This document shows, piece after piece, positions 1-8,942 of a stretch of 64,000 nucleotides of DNA (position 1 is the first letter of the stretch; every line of letters begins with the position of its first letter). This DNA comes from Novosphingobium aureum (GTDB lineage: Bacteria > Pseudomonadota > Alphaproteobacteria > Sphingomonadales > Sphingomonadaceae): the NCBI RefSeq assembly GCF_015865035.1, contig NZ_JADZGI010000001.1:1488001-1552000 (forward strand), given 5' to 3'. A program made the translations under genes and the position numbers. A model generated the notes under the pieces. That model saw nothing but the letters and a program-made list of their open reading frames with translations, was not told the origin of the DNA and did no database searches.

Positions 1-366
1 GCAGTTGTTGCCGGTGTAATTCGCCAGCGTGTCCTGCACCTCGAGCGCGTGCTGGCCTTCGAAGAGCAGGCCGGTGCGCCCGGCATGGTCGGTGACGACC
101 TTGGGCGCGCCGCCCGGGGGAAGCGTACCGCCCGTGATCGCCACCGCGTCGGCAAGGCCCATCATGTCCGGCCAGGTGGTGACCTGATCGTTGCCATCGA
201 CCTCGGGGGCGAGCAGCGAGGCTTCGAGGCGAACATCGGTGGGGTAGGGCAAGTCGTAGGCTTCAACCGGAGCAGGTGTGCTCCCGCCGCCGCCCGCGCC
301 GCCCCCGCCGCCCGATGCAAGCGCGATGCTGGACAGTCCGAGGGAAAGGCTCAGGCCGAGGCTCAT
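1..366 (-). CDS. Hypothetical secreted phage protein (partial, runs off left edge)
   Basis: An open frame of 122 codons runs from an ATG at 366 to base 1 without a stop. The start overlaps the stop of the o-spanin-like gene as ATGA. The N-terminus is hydrophobic (MSLGLSLSLGLSSIALA) and is followed by a glycine-rich stretch and a Thr/Pro/Ala linker, which looks like a secretion signal plus linker. The rest (containing TWPDMMGLADA and GRTGLLFEGQHAL) is not recognised. Position after the lysis genes suggests an accessory or virion-associated protein; no function is assigned. The C-terminal part lies outside the window. Confidence 0.6.
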   Translation of the reverse strand, partial: MSLGLSLSLGLSSIALASGGGGGAGGGGSTPAPVEAYDLPYPTDVRLEASLLAPEVDGNDQVTTWPDMMGLADAVAITGGTLPPGGAPKVVTDHAGRTGLLFEGQHALEVQDTLANYTGNNC

Positions 367-635
367 TGGTCGCACTCCACAGCAGCGCCCATGCGCTCGA
401 AATACCGGCACACGCGCAGGCCCGCCGAGTGGACCTTGTCTGCCCAGCTGTCCTTGGCGGCCTCGTGAATGGCATTGGCCGTCGCATCGTCGAGGATGTC
501 CTCGCTGTCCGGCGCCGGGCGCGGCTTGGCGATGGCTTCGATATCCGCGTCCGAGGGCATCGCGATCGGCTTGGGCGCGCACATCGCGGCCGGAAGGCAC
601 AGCAGGATGGCGGGCAGGGCGAAGAGGCGCTTCAC
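363..635 (-). CDS. o-spanin-like lipoprotein (Rz1 type)
   Basis: 90 residues. The N-terminus MKRLFALPAILLCLPAAMCAPK has positive charges, a hydrophobic core and a lipobox-like LPAAMC, so a lipoprotein with the lipidated Cys near residue 19 is likely. It starts inside the end of the preceding gene (ATGA overlap at 632-635), which encodes a TM plus coiled-coil protein, the typical partner. Spanin pairs fuse inner and outer membranes at the last step of lysis in Gram-negative hosts. Assignment rests on topology and position next to the endolysin, not on sequence recognition. Confidence 0.6.
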   Translation of the reverse strand: MKRLFALPAILLCLPAAMCAPKPIAMPSDADIEAIAKPRPAPDSEDILDDATANAIHEAAKDSWADKVHSAGLRVCRYFERMGAAVECDQ

Positions 636-1027
636 TGGCAGTGCTCCCGGTACTTGGGGCCGTTGGTCATGCCCGCGTTGCGAAGGTCGATGCAGGCGAG
701 CGCCCGGTCCTGAGGCGAGACGGTCGCGCGCGCCTCAGATGGTTTGGTGGCCTCCGAAGCAGCGGCGCGGCTGATGGCGCTCTGCCGCTCTTGCTCGGCG
801 AGAAGGTCGTTAACCGCGTCCTGCGCGCGCTCCTCGGCGGACCGGTCGCGCGCATCCATGGAGCGGGCCTGCGTCTCGGCGCGATCAGCCTCGACGGCGG
901 CGCGGTCGTCGAAGCGATCCCAGACGAGTACGCCGACGATGAGCGCGATGACGCCAGCGGCGTACCAGACCCATTCCGGGAGAGCCTTGAGGCGCGCGCC
1001 AAGCGAGAGGAGCGTGGCCCAGATCAC
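632..1027 (-). CDS. i-spanin-like membrane protein (Rz type)
   Basis: 131 residues. One N-terminal transmembrane helix (about residues 18-38, WVWYAAGVIALIVGVLVW) is followed by a long charged coiled-coil region rich in Ala, Glu, Arg and Asp and a C-terminal Cys pair. This N-in, periplasmic coiled-coil layout matches inner-membrane spanins. It overlaps the small membrane gene upstream (ATGA at 1024-1027) and the lipoprotein downstream, giving the canonical holin/endolysin/Rz/Rz1 order. Confidence 0.6.
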   Translation of the reverse strand: MIWATLLSLGARLKALPEWVWYAAGVIALIVGVLVWDRFDDRAAVEADRAETQARSMDARDRSAEERAQDAVNDLLAEQERQSAISRAAASEATKPSEARATVSPQDRALACIDLRNAGMTNGPKYREHCQ

Positions 1028-1224
1028 GGCTCGGCCCTCGGCTGATCGAACAGGCCCTTCACGACCCAGCCCACAAGCGGGCCCATGGTGGCGAGGACGG
1101 TGTTGATGAAGATGGTCGCGTTCTCGGCGTGCGGGATGAAGATCGCTGCCGCGCCGAAAGCGAGGTAGCCGCCGATCACCAGCACGGCGACCCAGAAGCG
1201 TTGCTCGGAGGACATGGCCTTCAT
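1024..1224 (-). CDS. Small two-TM membrane protein, holin-like
   Basis: 66 residues with two predicted membrane helices (about 9-29 and 36-57), a short connecting segment and a charged C-terminus. It follows the endolysin gene with an ATGA overlap (1221-1224) and precedes the spanin-like pair. Size, topology and position fit a class II holin, but two larger membrane proteins upstream in the same cassette (1757-2209 and 2209-2706) are alternative holin candidates. Confidence 0.45.
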   Translation of the reverse strand: MKAMSSEQRFWVAVLVIGGYLAFGAAAIFIPHAENATIFINTVLATMGPLVGWVVKGLFDQPRAEP

Positions 1225-1760
1225 GCGACCCGGGTCCTCATCCAGCCCCAGGTGAAGTCCTCATTGGCCGGGCGCTTCTGGCTCAGGACCTTGTACCGCT
1301 CGCCCTGCGAGCAGTTGAGCGCGCGCAACATCACCGTCTCAGCCTCAGGCCCTCGCTTCGTCCCAAACGCGTGCAGTGCTCCCAGCGTCGCCGGGCCGAT
1401 GTCGGCATCCTCCTTGATATCGGCGTACAGGGTGCCGCGCTGGTTGAAGACGTTGAGCCATTCCTGAAGCCATCGAGCCGGAATGTCGGGGCCCATGTTG
1501 ACGCCGGTGTCGAAGAGTTCCTCCGCCACGAGCGGCATGATCTCTGCCACCGCCGCGAAGCCCGGTTTGACGAGGTATTCCGCGCGGTAGATCGCTACTG
1601 CCGTTTCGCGCGGCAGGTAGCGCATGTCGCCCGTGTATCCGTTGCGGCGCGCCACCCGCTCGGTGATCCCCCAGCGGGTCGCGCCACCCCGGTCTGAAGA
1701 ATGATTGCTGTATCCGCCTTCGACGCCGATCGTGCGCTCGATCATCTCGTCAATCGTCAC
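1221..1760 (-). CDS. Phage endolysin, GH108 family
   Basis: 179 residues. The N-terminal half has the glycoside hydrolase 108 signature EGGYSNHSSDRGGATRWGIT, with the catalytic Glu at residue 14. The C-terminal half resembles the peptidoglycan-binding domain that follows GH108 in phage lysozymes (GPATLGALHAF). No signal peptide is visible, so export would depend on a holin. It overlaps its upstream neighbour (ATGA at 1757-1760) within the lysis cassette. Role: cleavage of peptidoglycan glycan strands at lysis. Confidence 0.88.
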   Translation of the reverse strand: MTIDEMIERTIGVEGGYSNHSSDRGGATRWGITERVARRNGYTGDMRYLPRETAVAIYRAEYLVKPGFAAVAEIMPLVAEELFDTGVNMGPDIPARWLQEWLNVFNQRGTLYADIKEDADIGPATLGALHAFGTKRGPEAETVMLRALNCSQGERYKVLSQKRPANEDFTWGWMRTRVA

Positions 1761-2209
1761 TTCTCATCTCCCTCGCCGCGCAGGCGGCTCATGTCCTTGG
1801 TGGTGTTCTCGGCGAGCATCCGCGCAGCCTCGGCGCGCTTGCGGCCCATCTTCGCCGCGTCATCGACCCATGCGTCGAAGAGCTTCCAGATCATGTTGGT
1901 AAGCGACTTCATCGTCTTCACGCCGCCGAACGCGATCACGAAGGAAGCGATAGCAGCGCCCAGCGGGCTGAGGTCCAACCAGCGCACCGCACCCATCGCG
2001 AAGAGCGCACCGCCGCCGCCGATCAGAACGGAAACGATGAACGCGCGCCGGATCTCGTGGAGGGCTCGGCGCTGCTCGTACATGACGCCAACAATCGCGA
2101 GCCACCCGGTCACCATGCCAAACGCGATACCTGCATAAGTCGGATCGACGGCACCCAGCGGCGCGGTGACGAGAGCGGGGACGTACTTCGCTGCAGCTTC
2201 GCCACGCAT
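1757..2209 (-). CDS. Membrane protein with coiled tail, candidate holin
   Basis: 150 residues from the ATG at 2209, chosen because it shares its A with the TAA stop of the upstream gene. A longer frame upstream is only the shadow of that gene. Three hydrophobic segments are visible (around residues 20-40, 58-80 and 84-102), followed by a charged helical tail (KMGRKRAEAARMLAENTT). Its place directly before the endolysin makes a holin or antiholin role plausible. No family was recognised. Confidence 0.5.
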   Translation of the reverse strand: MRGEAAAKYVPALVTAPLGAVDPTYAGIAFGMVTGWLAIVGVMYEQRRALHEIRRAFIVSVLIGGGGALFAMGAVRWLDLSPLGAAIASFVIAFGGVKTMKSLTNMIWKLFDAWVDDAAKMGRKRAEAARMLAENTTKDMSRLRGEGDEK

Positions 2210-2706
2210 TACCCACCCGCCGTTGCGATCGTGGCGAACCAGACGGCCACGAACCATGAAAGCGAGGACCCGGCGATGTACCAGCGCCCCTGAAGAAATG
2301 CGATTGCGGCCAACCACGAGCCAACCCCTGCTACCGTCCACATCACGGAGAGCAGGTAGCGGACGGCCAGAGCGCTTAGCCCGAAACCGGGGAGGCGAGT
2401 CGTGAACGGGAGAAAGGCACCCGTAACGAAGCTGAAGCTGAGGAAGCAGAGGAGCGAGGCGCCAGCGATAATGAGCGGGAGCTGAGGCACAGGCACATCG
2501 GCCCGGCCGCCCAGCGCCCGTACCTTGATGATGGTCCATAGCCTGCGAGCGAGCGGGACGCCGCCAAGGAGCGCCCCAAGCACCGCCCACCAGCGCATCA
2601 CGTCCATCCAGTGGTCTGCGGTGGCGAGGCTCATCGCGTGCATGTCAGCGCGCTTGTGGAGGCAGGCGAGATCATTCAGGGCAGTTTCCGCTCGCGGCCA
2701 AGGCAT
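2209..2706 (-). CDS. Phage membrane protein of unknown function
   Basis: 165 residues with about four hydrophobic segments and few charged residues after the first 45 positions. It is the first gene after the bipartite promoter-like motif at 2721-2751 and so probably opens the lysis transcript. No Shine-Dalgarno sequence is evident before the ATG (preceding bases GAGCGGTCAA). It may act with the lysis genes or be a superinfection or conversion protein. Function not recognised. Confidence 0.55.
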   Translation of the reverse strand: MPWPRAETALNDLACLHKRADMHAMSLATADHWMDVMRWWAVLGALLGGVPLARRLWTIIKVRALGGRADVPVPQLPLIIAGASLLCFLSFSFVTGAFLPFTTRLPGFGLSALAVRYLLSVMWTVAGVGSWLAAIAFLQGRWYIAGSSLSWFVAVWFATIATAGG

Positions 2707-2720
2707 TTGACCGCTCGGGA

Positions 2721-2751
2721 AGCCTAAGGTTCTGCCCCAGCGCCGTTACCG
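2721..2751 (-). promoter_or_regulatory. Bipartite late-promoter-like motif, site 1 (lysis unit)
   Basis: On the minus strand: TGACGGCGGTAA, 19 nt, then TAGGCT. Core box CGGTAA is at 2751-2746 and second box at 2726-2721, 20 nt before the ATG at 2706. It is one of six copies sharing both boxes and the spacing, all in front of late genes. Confidence 0.55.
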
Positions 2752-2773
2752 CCGTCATACCCTCCTTGGGCGG

Positions 2774-3019
2774 CTACCTGTGGCTGTTGCGGCAGTGTCC
2801 GGCGCCGAGAACTGCATCGAGCGCTGCCTCAGCCCACAGGGCCCAGCGCTTCCCGGCGATGGCGTTGCGGCCGATGCGTGCGGAAAGCGGTTCGTCGGGA
2901 TCGGGAGCAACGCCGCGCCCGGTGACGACCCACCACAGTCCAGCGCCGCCAGTGTTGAAGACGGCTTGCGTGAGGCAGATCGCGAGGAGCCAGGCCCACG
3001 CTTTCAGGCGGACGATCAT
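2774..3019 (-). CDS. Small phage membrane protein
   Basis: 81 residues, one N-terminal hydrophobic helix (about residues 8-32), then a soluble part with DEPLSARIGRNAIAGKRWALWAE and a C-terminal GHCRNSHR. This arrangement recurs in phage genes of unknown function as far as I recall; no role is known to me. It overlaps the upstream gene (ATGA at 3016-3019) and is the last gene before the lysis promoter motif, so it is probably co-transcribed with the tail-tip genes. Confidence 0.6.
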   Translation of the reverse strand: MIVRLKAWAWLLAICLTQAVFNTGGAGLWWVVTGRGVAPDPDEPLSARIGRNAIAGKRWALWAEAALDAVLGAGHCRNSHR

Positions 3020-3579
3020 TCTGGCCAGCCGGTGGTGATGTCGATCGCGGAAACGGCATCGACGTTGGCGGCCGCGTTGATCTCGGCGCGCAGGGCGCGG
3101 GCGCGGGCGTGGCAGGCGTCGATGTGTGCGACGACCGCGAGGCCGACCGCGATCATGGCCTCTGCGTCGAGGTTGGCCTCGGAGTTGTCGGCCATCGTCC
3201 AGTCGATCGAGAAGGGCTGCGCTGCCGCCAGAGCGATCTGCGCGGCGAGCGTGGCGCCCACGATGTTGCGCTGCGCTTCCTCGCTCGTGTCGACGGCGCC
3301 TGAGGGTGTGTCAGCACCAGCGAAGACGTGCTGCGTGCGCAGTTCCTTGACCTGCTCCCACAGGCGCGGCTTGAGCACCTCCTCGGCGTAGAGGCTCGGA
3401 TACTGCTCGAGGAGGTCCGTCACAGTCTCGAACTGCTCGGGCGTGCCGTTGTAGATCAGCTTGCCAAAGCCGGGATTGGCCGGGTCACTCGCAGCGATGC
3501 TGAACTGGATGAAGAGCTGGGCCTTCTGGATGATCCAGTCGATATCCCAGCCCTCGGGGAAGGCGTGGCTGTAGCTCAT
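3016..3579 (-). CDS. DUF4376-like tail-associated protein
   Basis: 187 residues. The C-terminal part (HIDACHARARALRAEINAAA ... ITTGWPE) looks like the DUF4376 domain found in tail-fibre-linked phage proteins. The N-terminal 90 residues are not recognised. It lies two bases downstream of the J-like tail protein gene, which supports a role as fibre-associated or fibre-assembly protein. The domain call is from memory of the family pattern and is uncertain. Confidence 0.55.
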   Translation of the reverse strand: MSYSHAFPEGWDIDWIIQKAQLFIQFSIAASDPANPGFGKLIYNGTPEQFETVTDLLEQYPSLYAEEVLKPRLWEQVKELRTQHVFAGADTPSGAVDTSEEAQRNIVGATLAAQIALAAAQPFSIDWTMADNSEANLDAEAMIAVGLAVVAHIDACHARARALRAEINAAANVDAVSAIDITTGWPE

Positions 3580-3581
3580 GC

Positions 3582-6500
3582 TTATTGCTCCGTGGCGACG
3601 ATGGAGATGGTCTGGCTCGTGACCGAGCCGTTGGTGCCGTTGCTGCGATCAGTGATGGTTGCGACGAACTGGCGTGTCTGGGTGGTCCCCGCGCTGTCGG
3701 TTGCGGTCAGTGATCCGGAGACGGTGCGAGTGTAGGTCAGGTAGCCGGTGTTATCGTTGGCCACTGGCCTGACGCCGGTGATGGTCTCGGCACACGACGT
3801 GATCGTGAGGTTGGTCCAAGTAGCGACAGCGCCTCCGCCCAAGCCCCTCTCAAGCCTCACCACGACGTTGCACGCAATCGACTTCGATGCGTTCACACTC
3901 TCGCCTGTGGCGGCGCCCCAAGCCGACACTGCGCTGTTCCAGGCGTTCACATCGGAGGAAGAGTTTCCGTAGTTGATCGTCGTCGTGCTCCGGCACGCGT
4001 AACTGAGGGCAACCGAGATCGGATTGCCGTTGGAGCCAGAGGGACCGATCGAGATGCTGGCATTGCTGGCGATCGACGACGATTGCCCTGCGTTCTTGAG
4101 GGTGCCCGCGCTCAGCGATCCACCGAAGTAGGCAGAGCCATCCGTCTTGAGGTACTGGATGGCGTTGGCCTCGGTGCAGTTGGCAAGGTTCGCCTGCTCG
4201 GGCCCGTACCACTCGAGGAACTGGCTGTTCGAACCGAAAGGCGCGCCCGACACCTTCATGTAGCCGCCCGCGCGCATGATCGAGCGGCCATTGGTCGCGT
4301 CAATGCGGTAGGTGTCGGCGGCATTGCGGATCGTGCCGGTGGTGAGAGTGCCGATGTTGCCGGTGATCGCGGACAGGTCGGTCACGTTGATCTTGGCGGC
4401 GGTGACGGCGCCGGCGGCGAGGTTGTCGGTTACGACGGCCCCGGCGCGCAACTTGCCCGCCAGCGTCGCGTTGCCGTTCTCGATCACCAGTGCGTCGTAG
4501 AGCGTGGTGCCCGCCAGGTTGGCGAGCACGACCTTCTGCGCGGCCATGGTGACGTTGGAGGTGCCCGCGCCGTCCGCACGCGCGGCGATGATCGCATTGC
4601 TCGTCCCGGCGTTGGCCAGCACGCTCCAGTAGGCGACCGTCTTGCCCTCCACGCTGGCAAGCGCGCTGGCCTGCTGCGTGACGCTGGCCGAGAGCGTGTC
4701 GATCTGGCCGGTCTTGATCTCGGCGGCAGAGGCAACGCGCCAGCCACAGCGATACCAGGTGATGTCGTTCGCACTGGCCGTGCTGCCGAAGTTCGACCAG
4801 TGGTTCATCAGAAAGAGCGCTGCGGTGTTGGTGCCTGAGGGCATCTGGATCAGCTTGCGGAAGCGGTAGACACTGCCCGAACTGCCCGCGCCGATCGTGT
4901 TGCCTTTGGTGTCGGGATCGGTCGCGAAGACCAGGCGGCACTCGCCCGTGTTGGTGCCGCGCAGGAGCACGCCAGCGCCGATGAGCGAGCCGCTGTTGAG
5001 CTTGATGTCGGCCTCGATCACGACCCAATCGCCTGCGCTGAGCGCCGCAGGCGCGTTGGCGCCGGTCTGGGAGATGCCGCGGTTGTCGTTGGCAACCGAT
5101 CCGAGGCGCACAGCGTACGGCGACACTTCGCCCGCTATTCGCGAGATCGTGGCCGCACCGCCGCTCCAGTCCGCCCAGCGCGTCGGGTAGGTCGCCCCGT
5201 CGAGCCAGTCTGCGAACATCGGGTTGGGGTTCATCAGGCCCGCGGCAGTGCTGGCCGCGACGCTAGCGCTGCTCGCCGCGCTCGAGGCGGATGCTCCCGC
5301 ATTGCTGGCAGACGTCGAAGCCGAACTGGCGCTGGACGCTGCAGCGCTTGCGCTGTTCCCCGCGTTGCCCGCACTGGTTGCCGCTGCGCCAGCGCTTTGG
5401 GCTGCGGCGCTGGCTGAGCCATCGGCATCGTCGGCGCTGTTCGATGCTTGGCCTGCGTAGGTCGAGGCGTTGCCCGCCGCGGTGTTGGCGTTGGTCGCGC
5501 TAGTTGCTGCTGCGCTCGCGCTCTGGCTGGCCTCGCCCGCCTTCGTGGTTGCGGTCTGGGCGCTCGTCGAGGCGGCGCTTGCGCTGTTGCCCGCATTGGT
5601 CGCGCTCGTCGCGGCAGCGCCGGCACTGTTGGCGGCGGCGTTCTTCGAGCCGAGCGCGTCGCTTGCGCTTGTCGAGGCCTGGCTTGCAAAGGTGGAGGCG
5701 TTGCCTGCCGAGGTCGCGGCATTCGTTTCGCTCGTGCTGGCAGCGCTCGCGCTCTGACTGGCTTCGTTCGCTCTGGTCGCTGCCGTCGAGGCGCTGGTCG
5801 CAGCTGCGTCGGCGCTACCCTTTGCGGCGTTGCTTTCGGTCACGTCCTCGAGGAACAAGCCCGCCCAACGTGAGGTCATCGTGTCGACCCCGGCGGTTCC
5901 GTAATTGTTGATCCACGGACGCCAGGAGGTGACCTCCAACGATGTGTAGTTGAGGTTCAGATTGACGTCGAACGATGCCCAATCAAGGCCTGCATCGCGC
6001 AGGTGCGCGGTACGCCAAACAGTGCTGCCGTCGCTCAGAACGAGCTGCAGGCCAATGCGCGCAGCAACAGCGCTGCCCGTCGTCGAAACCCAGCCACGGA
6101 AGCGCAGGGTGCGCTTGTTGAGGTTGCCCTCGCGCATGGCCGCGCCTTCGTAGGCGTCTCGTCCGTTGAGCTGTAGCGCCTTCGAGATGTTATGGCTTGC
6201 GAGGCCCGGCGCGTTAACCACTGACAGGCCGCTGCCAGTCCACTCCCCGATGTCGTTGTCAGAGAAGCGGCCCTTGTGGACGAGGTTGCCGAGGGCACCG
6301 CTCTCAGCATATCCGACCGACTTCGCCGCGACCGTGGCGCTGGACGCTGCCGAGTTAGCGCTGGTGCCTGCGTTAGTCGCGCTGGAAGCCGCATTCGTAG
6401 CGGAGCTCGATGCATTTCCAGCGGCAGTCTGCGCTGCAGTCGCCGAAGCCGCGGCTGCGGTTGCCTTCTCGCCAGCTTCACCTGCCTTCGTACTCGCTGT

Positions 6501-8942
6501 CTGCGCGCTCGTGTTGGCGGCGCTGGCCGAGCCGCCCGCAGCAGCGGCGGCGTCGAGCGCGTCTTGCTTCGCCTGCTCGGAGGCAGACTGCGCCGCCTCG
6601 GCATCGCTCTGGGCGTCCTGCGCCAGCGAGCGGGCTGTCTCGGCGCCCGACTGAGCTGCCTGCGCAGCAGCCGCACTGGCCGCCGCGCTCTCGGTGTCGC
6701 CGTAGACCTCCTGCAGATCGCTGATGTCGCTGAGCAGGCTCGGGTCGATGTTCTCGCGCGGCACCTCGCCGAGCAGATCGTCGGCATCGAACTTGGCCGT
6801 CCAGCCGTTGCCGTCGTAGCGGTAGAGCTTGCTGTCCGAGGTCAGGAAGACGATGCGGCCGGCGAAGAGGTTGTCGGTCGGGAGGGCGCCAACGATTTCG
6901 TAGCCGCCCGCGCTCTTTGTCAGGGTGACCGGCAAATCGTAGGCCAACCCTGCGTAGGCGCCGCTGCCGGTGGCGCGCAGGGTGAGCGAGGCCATGTCCT
7001 CGCCGACGTCCATTCCGCCGGTGATCGAGTAGGTGCGACCCTCGATGGCTATCGAGAGGTCTTGAAGGTTTGCTTGCACGGTTAGAACGAAGCGGTCGCT
7101 GACGTCCGTGCCGTCGGCTAGCCTCGCGACGAGTGATCCGGTAGCCGCGCTGTAGTCGACAACCGATCCATTGCTGTATGCCGCGATGATGATCGTGTCA
7201 TTGGTCAGGTAAGCTGTGGGGGCAGTCTCGAGTTTGTCGAGCCGCGCGCGCTCTTCGTCCGTCGCTCCGACGGTTGCGCCCGGTTCGGCAGGCTTCAACT
7301 GGTCGATCGGTGTGCCGTCGTCGTACTTCGGCTCGATCAGGTCCTGATAGACAGGGTTGAGAAACGGATCGTACCTGGTCGGCTCGACAGGCTGGATTGC
7401 GGGACGTTCATCGCGATCCCACTGGTAGATATCGGCGTGTTCTGCCTGCAGCACCATCGGAACGCGGCCATCGACCTGAACGGAGGTCTGTACGACGCGG
7501 AAAAGCTTGTTCGTCCAGCCCAGCGCGCCAAACGTCAGGCGCACCACGTCGTTCTTCTGCACCTTCCAGGCGCGGTAGCTGAACGTCGCGGTGAAGCGGC
7601 CCGAGTAGAGCATTCGCGCGATGCGCTGCTTCACGAGGCGCTGGGCCTGCGCTGGATCCTGCACGGCCTGGAAGTCGACCGTCTCCACACGGTCGATGCC
7701 ATCCGGGCTATCTACGCGCACCTCCGGATAATCGAGGGCCTGATAGAGCGAGGTCTCGGACGGATCGATGAAGGTGCCACGCACGACGTTGTAGGTTTCG
7801 TCAAGCGGAGCGGTCTGTTCCCACGTGAAGCCGTCGAGCACGTCATCGTCGGTGAAATCTGCGATCGGTGACGCGAGATCATCATGCAATACCGTGATCC
7901 GGATTTTGCCGTCGACATCGTCCAGCTCTGCATTCATCGAAGCCTTCAGCTGGTCGAGCACGGTGCTCGTGGCATCTCCCTCGGAGAAGACACCATCGGA
8001 GCGATACCGCGGCTGCGTTCCGCCATCAGCAAGCGCGACTGGTTCGTCACACAGGTTCGCCGCTGTGATGAAGCTGGCGAGGTCGATGCGGGCGGCAGGG
8101 ATACCCTTGCCGACGGCGAGCCGCCACTCGCCGGTCGATGGGTTCTGAATACGCCAGCCCAAGAGATACCAGAGCAGCTGGATTGCCGGATTGCGGCTCG
8201 CATTGTCGTCCCACGCCCAGGTTGTCTGGTCGTCGGTTCGCATGGAACCCGATCCACCGGATACCGAACTGTCGAGGCGGGGATCGTAGGTGAGAGCGCC
8301 TTTACCCACCAACGTGAAGCGGGTCGGGATCGACTGAGCAAAGGGGCTCTGTGCCTTCTTGCTGTTGCCGGTCAGCTTGAAGCGGAGATAGACCCAAGCA
8401 AGTCCGGTGTAGCGACGGGTCGTGCCCATGCGAGTGCTGATGTTCTTCGCCGCAGCAGGGCTGCCGACTGTGTGGCGCTCGACGACGAGATAGCCACTGT
8501 AATCTGAGGTGATCCCGGTAGAGGCAGACCAGGCGAGCTTGTCATCGAACCAGATCTCCTCGAAGCCCGCGACCTCATGGCTCGCCGCAACGAGGAAGCG
8601 GTGCAGGAGCTCCTGGTTGCTCGAGAACTCCTGGTCTCGGATGTCAGTGGCCATCGCAGTGCGGCCCAGCACGAACTTGCGTGGCGTGCGCGGGTCAATG
8701 CTGACACTGAGCCGGTCTGCAGCAGCGCTGGAGGTCGCCGGCGCCTTGGGACGCGACAACATCGAGGCGCCGAGCGAAACGGCGCCCGCCACAGTTGCAA
8801 TCGTCGAGGCAGCAATGGAGGCACCGAGCGCGCTGAATACCATCGTGCCACCGAGGGCCGCGCCGATGCCGGTGCCGATCATGGCGACGCCTGCCACAAT
8901 GCCAGCGATTTTGCCGACAGTGCCGAAGAACTTCTTGCTCAT
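3582..8942 (-). CDS. Tail tip / host-specificity protein J-like
   Basis: 1786 residues. The start at 8942 (MSKKFFGTVGKIAGI) overlaps the stop of the upstream gene as ATGA; an ATG nine codons earlier is unlikely. Order: hydrophobic Gly/Ala N-terminus (1-60), baseplate-hub-type region (to about 740), an Ala/Ser-rich heptad-like stalk (about 750-885), a jelly-roll-like carbohydrate-binding segment (about 890-1035), a second Ala/Ser stalk (about 1037-1237), a second similar binding segment (to about 1407), a DUF1983-like central fibre region (IIAARADG, about 1410-1530) and a Ser/Thr-rich C-terminal domain. The two stalk-plus-lectin units look duplicated. Role: tail tip and receptor contact. Confidence 0.9.
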   Translation of the reverse strand: MSKKFFGTVGKIAGIVAGVAMIGTGIGAALGGTMVFSALGASIAASTIATVAGAVSLGASMLSRPKAPATSSAAADRLSVSIDPRTPRKFVLGRTAMATDIRDQEFSSNQELLHRFLVAASHEVAGFEEIWFDDKLAWSASTGITSDYSGYLVVERHTVGSPAAAKNISTRMGTTRRYTGLAWVYLRFKLTGNSKKAQSPFAQSIPTRFTLVGKGALTYDPRLDSSVSGGSGSMRTDDQTTWAWDDNASRNPAIQLLWYLLGWRIQNPSTGEWRLAVGKGIPAARIDLASFITAANLCDEPVALADGGTQPRYRSDGVFSEGDATSTVLDQLKASMNAELDDVDGKIRITVLHDDLASPIADFTDDDVLDGFTWEQTAPLDETYNVVRGTFIDPSETSLYQALDYPEVRVDSPDGIDRVETVDFQAVQDPAQAQRLVKQRIARMLYSGRFTATFSYRAWKVQKNDVVRLTFGALGWTNKLFRVVQTSVQVDGRVPMVLQAEHADIYQWDRDERPAIQPVEPTRYDPFLNPVYQDLIEPKYDDGTPIDQLKPAEPGATVGATDEERARLDKLETAPTAYLTNDTIIIAAYSNGSVVDYSAATGSLVARLADGTDVSDRFVLTVQANLQDLSIAIEGRTYSITGGMDVGEDMASLTLRATGSGAYAGLAYDLPVTLTKSAGGYEIVGALPTDNLFAGRIVFLTSDSKLYRYDGNGWTAKFDADDLLGEVPRENIDPSLLSDISDLQEVYGDTESAAASAAAAQAAQSGAETARSLAQDAQSDAEAAQSASEQAKQDALDAAAAAGGSASAANTSAQTASTKAGEAGEKATAAAASATAAQTAAGNASSSATNAASSATNAGTSANSAASSATVAAKSVGYAESGALGNLVHKGRFSDNDIGEWTGSGLSVVNAPGLASHNISKALQLNGRDAYEGAAMREGNLNKRTLRFRGWVSTTGSAVAARIGLQLVLSDGSTVWRTAHLRDAGLDWASFDVNLNLNYTSLEVTSWRPWINNYGTAGVDTMTSRWAGLFLEDVTESNAAKGSADAAATSASTAATRANEASQSASAASTSETNAATSAGNASTFASQASTSASDALGSKNAAANSAGAAATSATNAGNSASAASTSAQTATTKAGEASQSASAAATSATNANTAAGNASTYAGQASNSADDADGSASAAAQSAGAAATSAGNAGNSASAAASSASSASTSASNAGASASSAASSASVAASTAAGLMNPNPMFADWLDGATYPTRWADWSGGAATISRIAGEVSPYAVRLGSVANDNRGISQTGANAPAALSAGDWVVIEADIKLNSGSLIGAGVLLRGTNTGECRLVFATDPDTKGNTIGAGSSGSVYRFRKLIQMPSGTNTAALFLMNHWSNFGSTASANDITWYRCGWRVASAAEIKTGQIDTLSASVTQQASALASVEGKTVAYWSVLANAGTSNAIIAARADGAGTSNVTMAAQKVVLANLAGTTLYDALVIENGNATLAGKLRAGAVVTDNLAAGAVTAAKINVTDLSAITGNIGTLTTGTIRNAADTYRIDATNGRSIMRAGGYMKVSGAPFGSNSQFLEWYGPEQANLANCTEANAIQYLKTDGSAYFGGSLSAGTLKNAGQSSSIASNASISIGPSGSNGNPISVALSYACRSTTTINYGNSSSDVNAWNSAVSAWGAATGESVNASKSIACNVVVRLERGLGGGAVATWTNLTITSCAETITGVRPVANDNTGYLTYTRTVSGSLTATDSAGTTQTRQFVATITDRSNGTNGSVTSQTISIVATEQ

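Noticed and set aside
5230..6660. Repetitive DNA that could be taken for a CRISPR array
   Set aside because: The repeats are irregular and encode Ala/Ser heptads in the tail tip gene; no constant repeat length or unique spacers.
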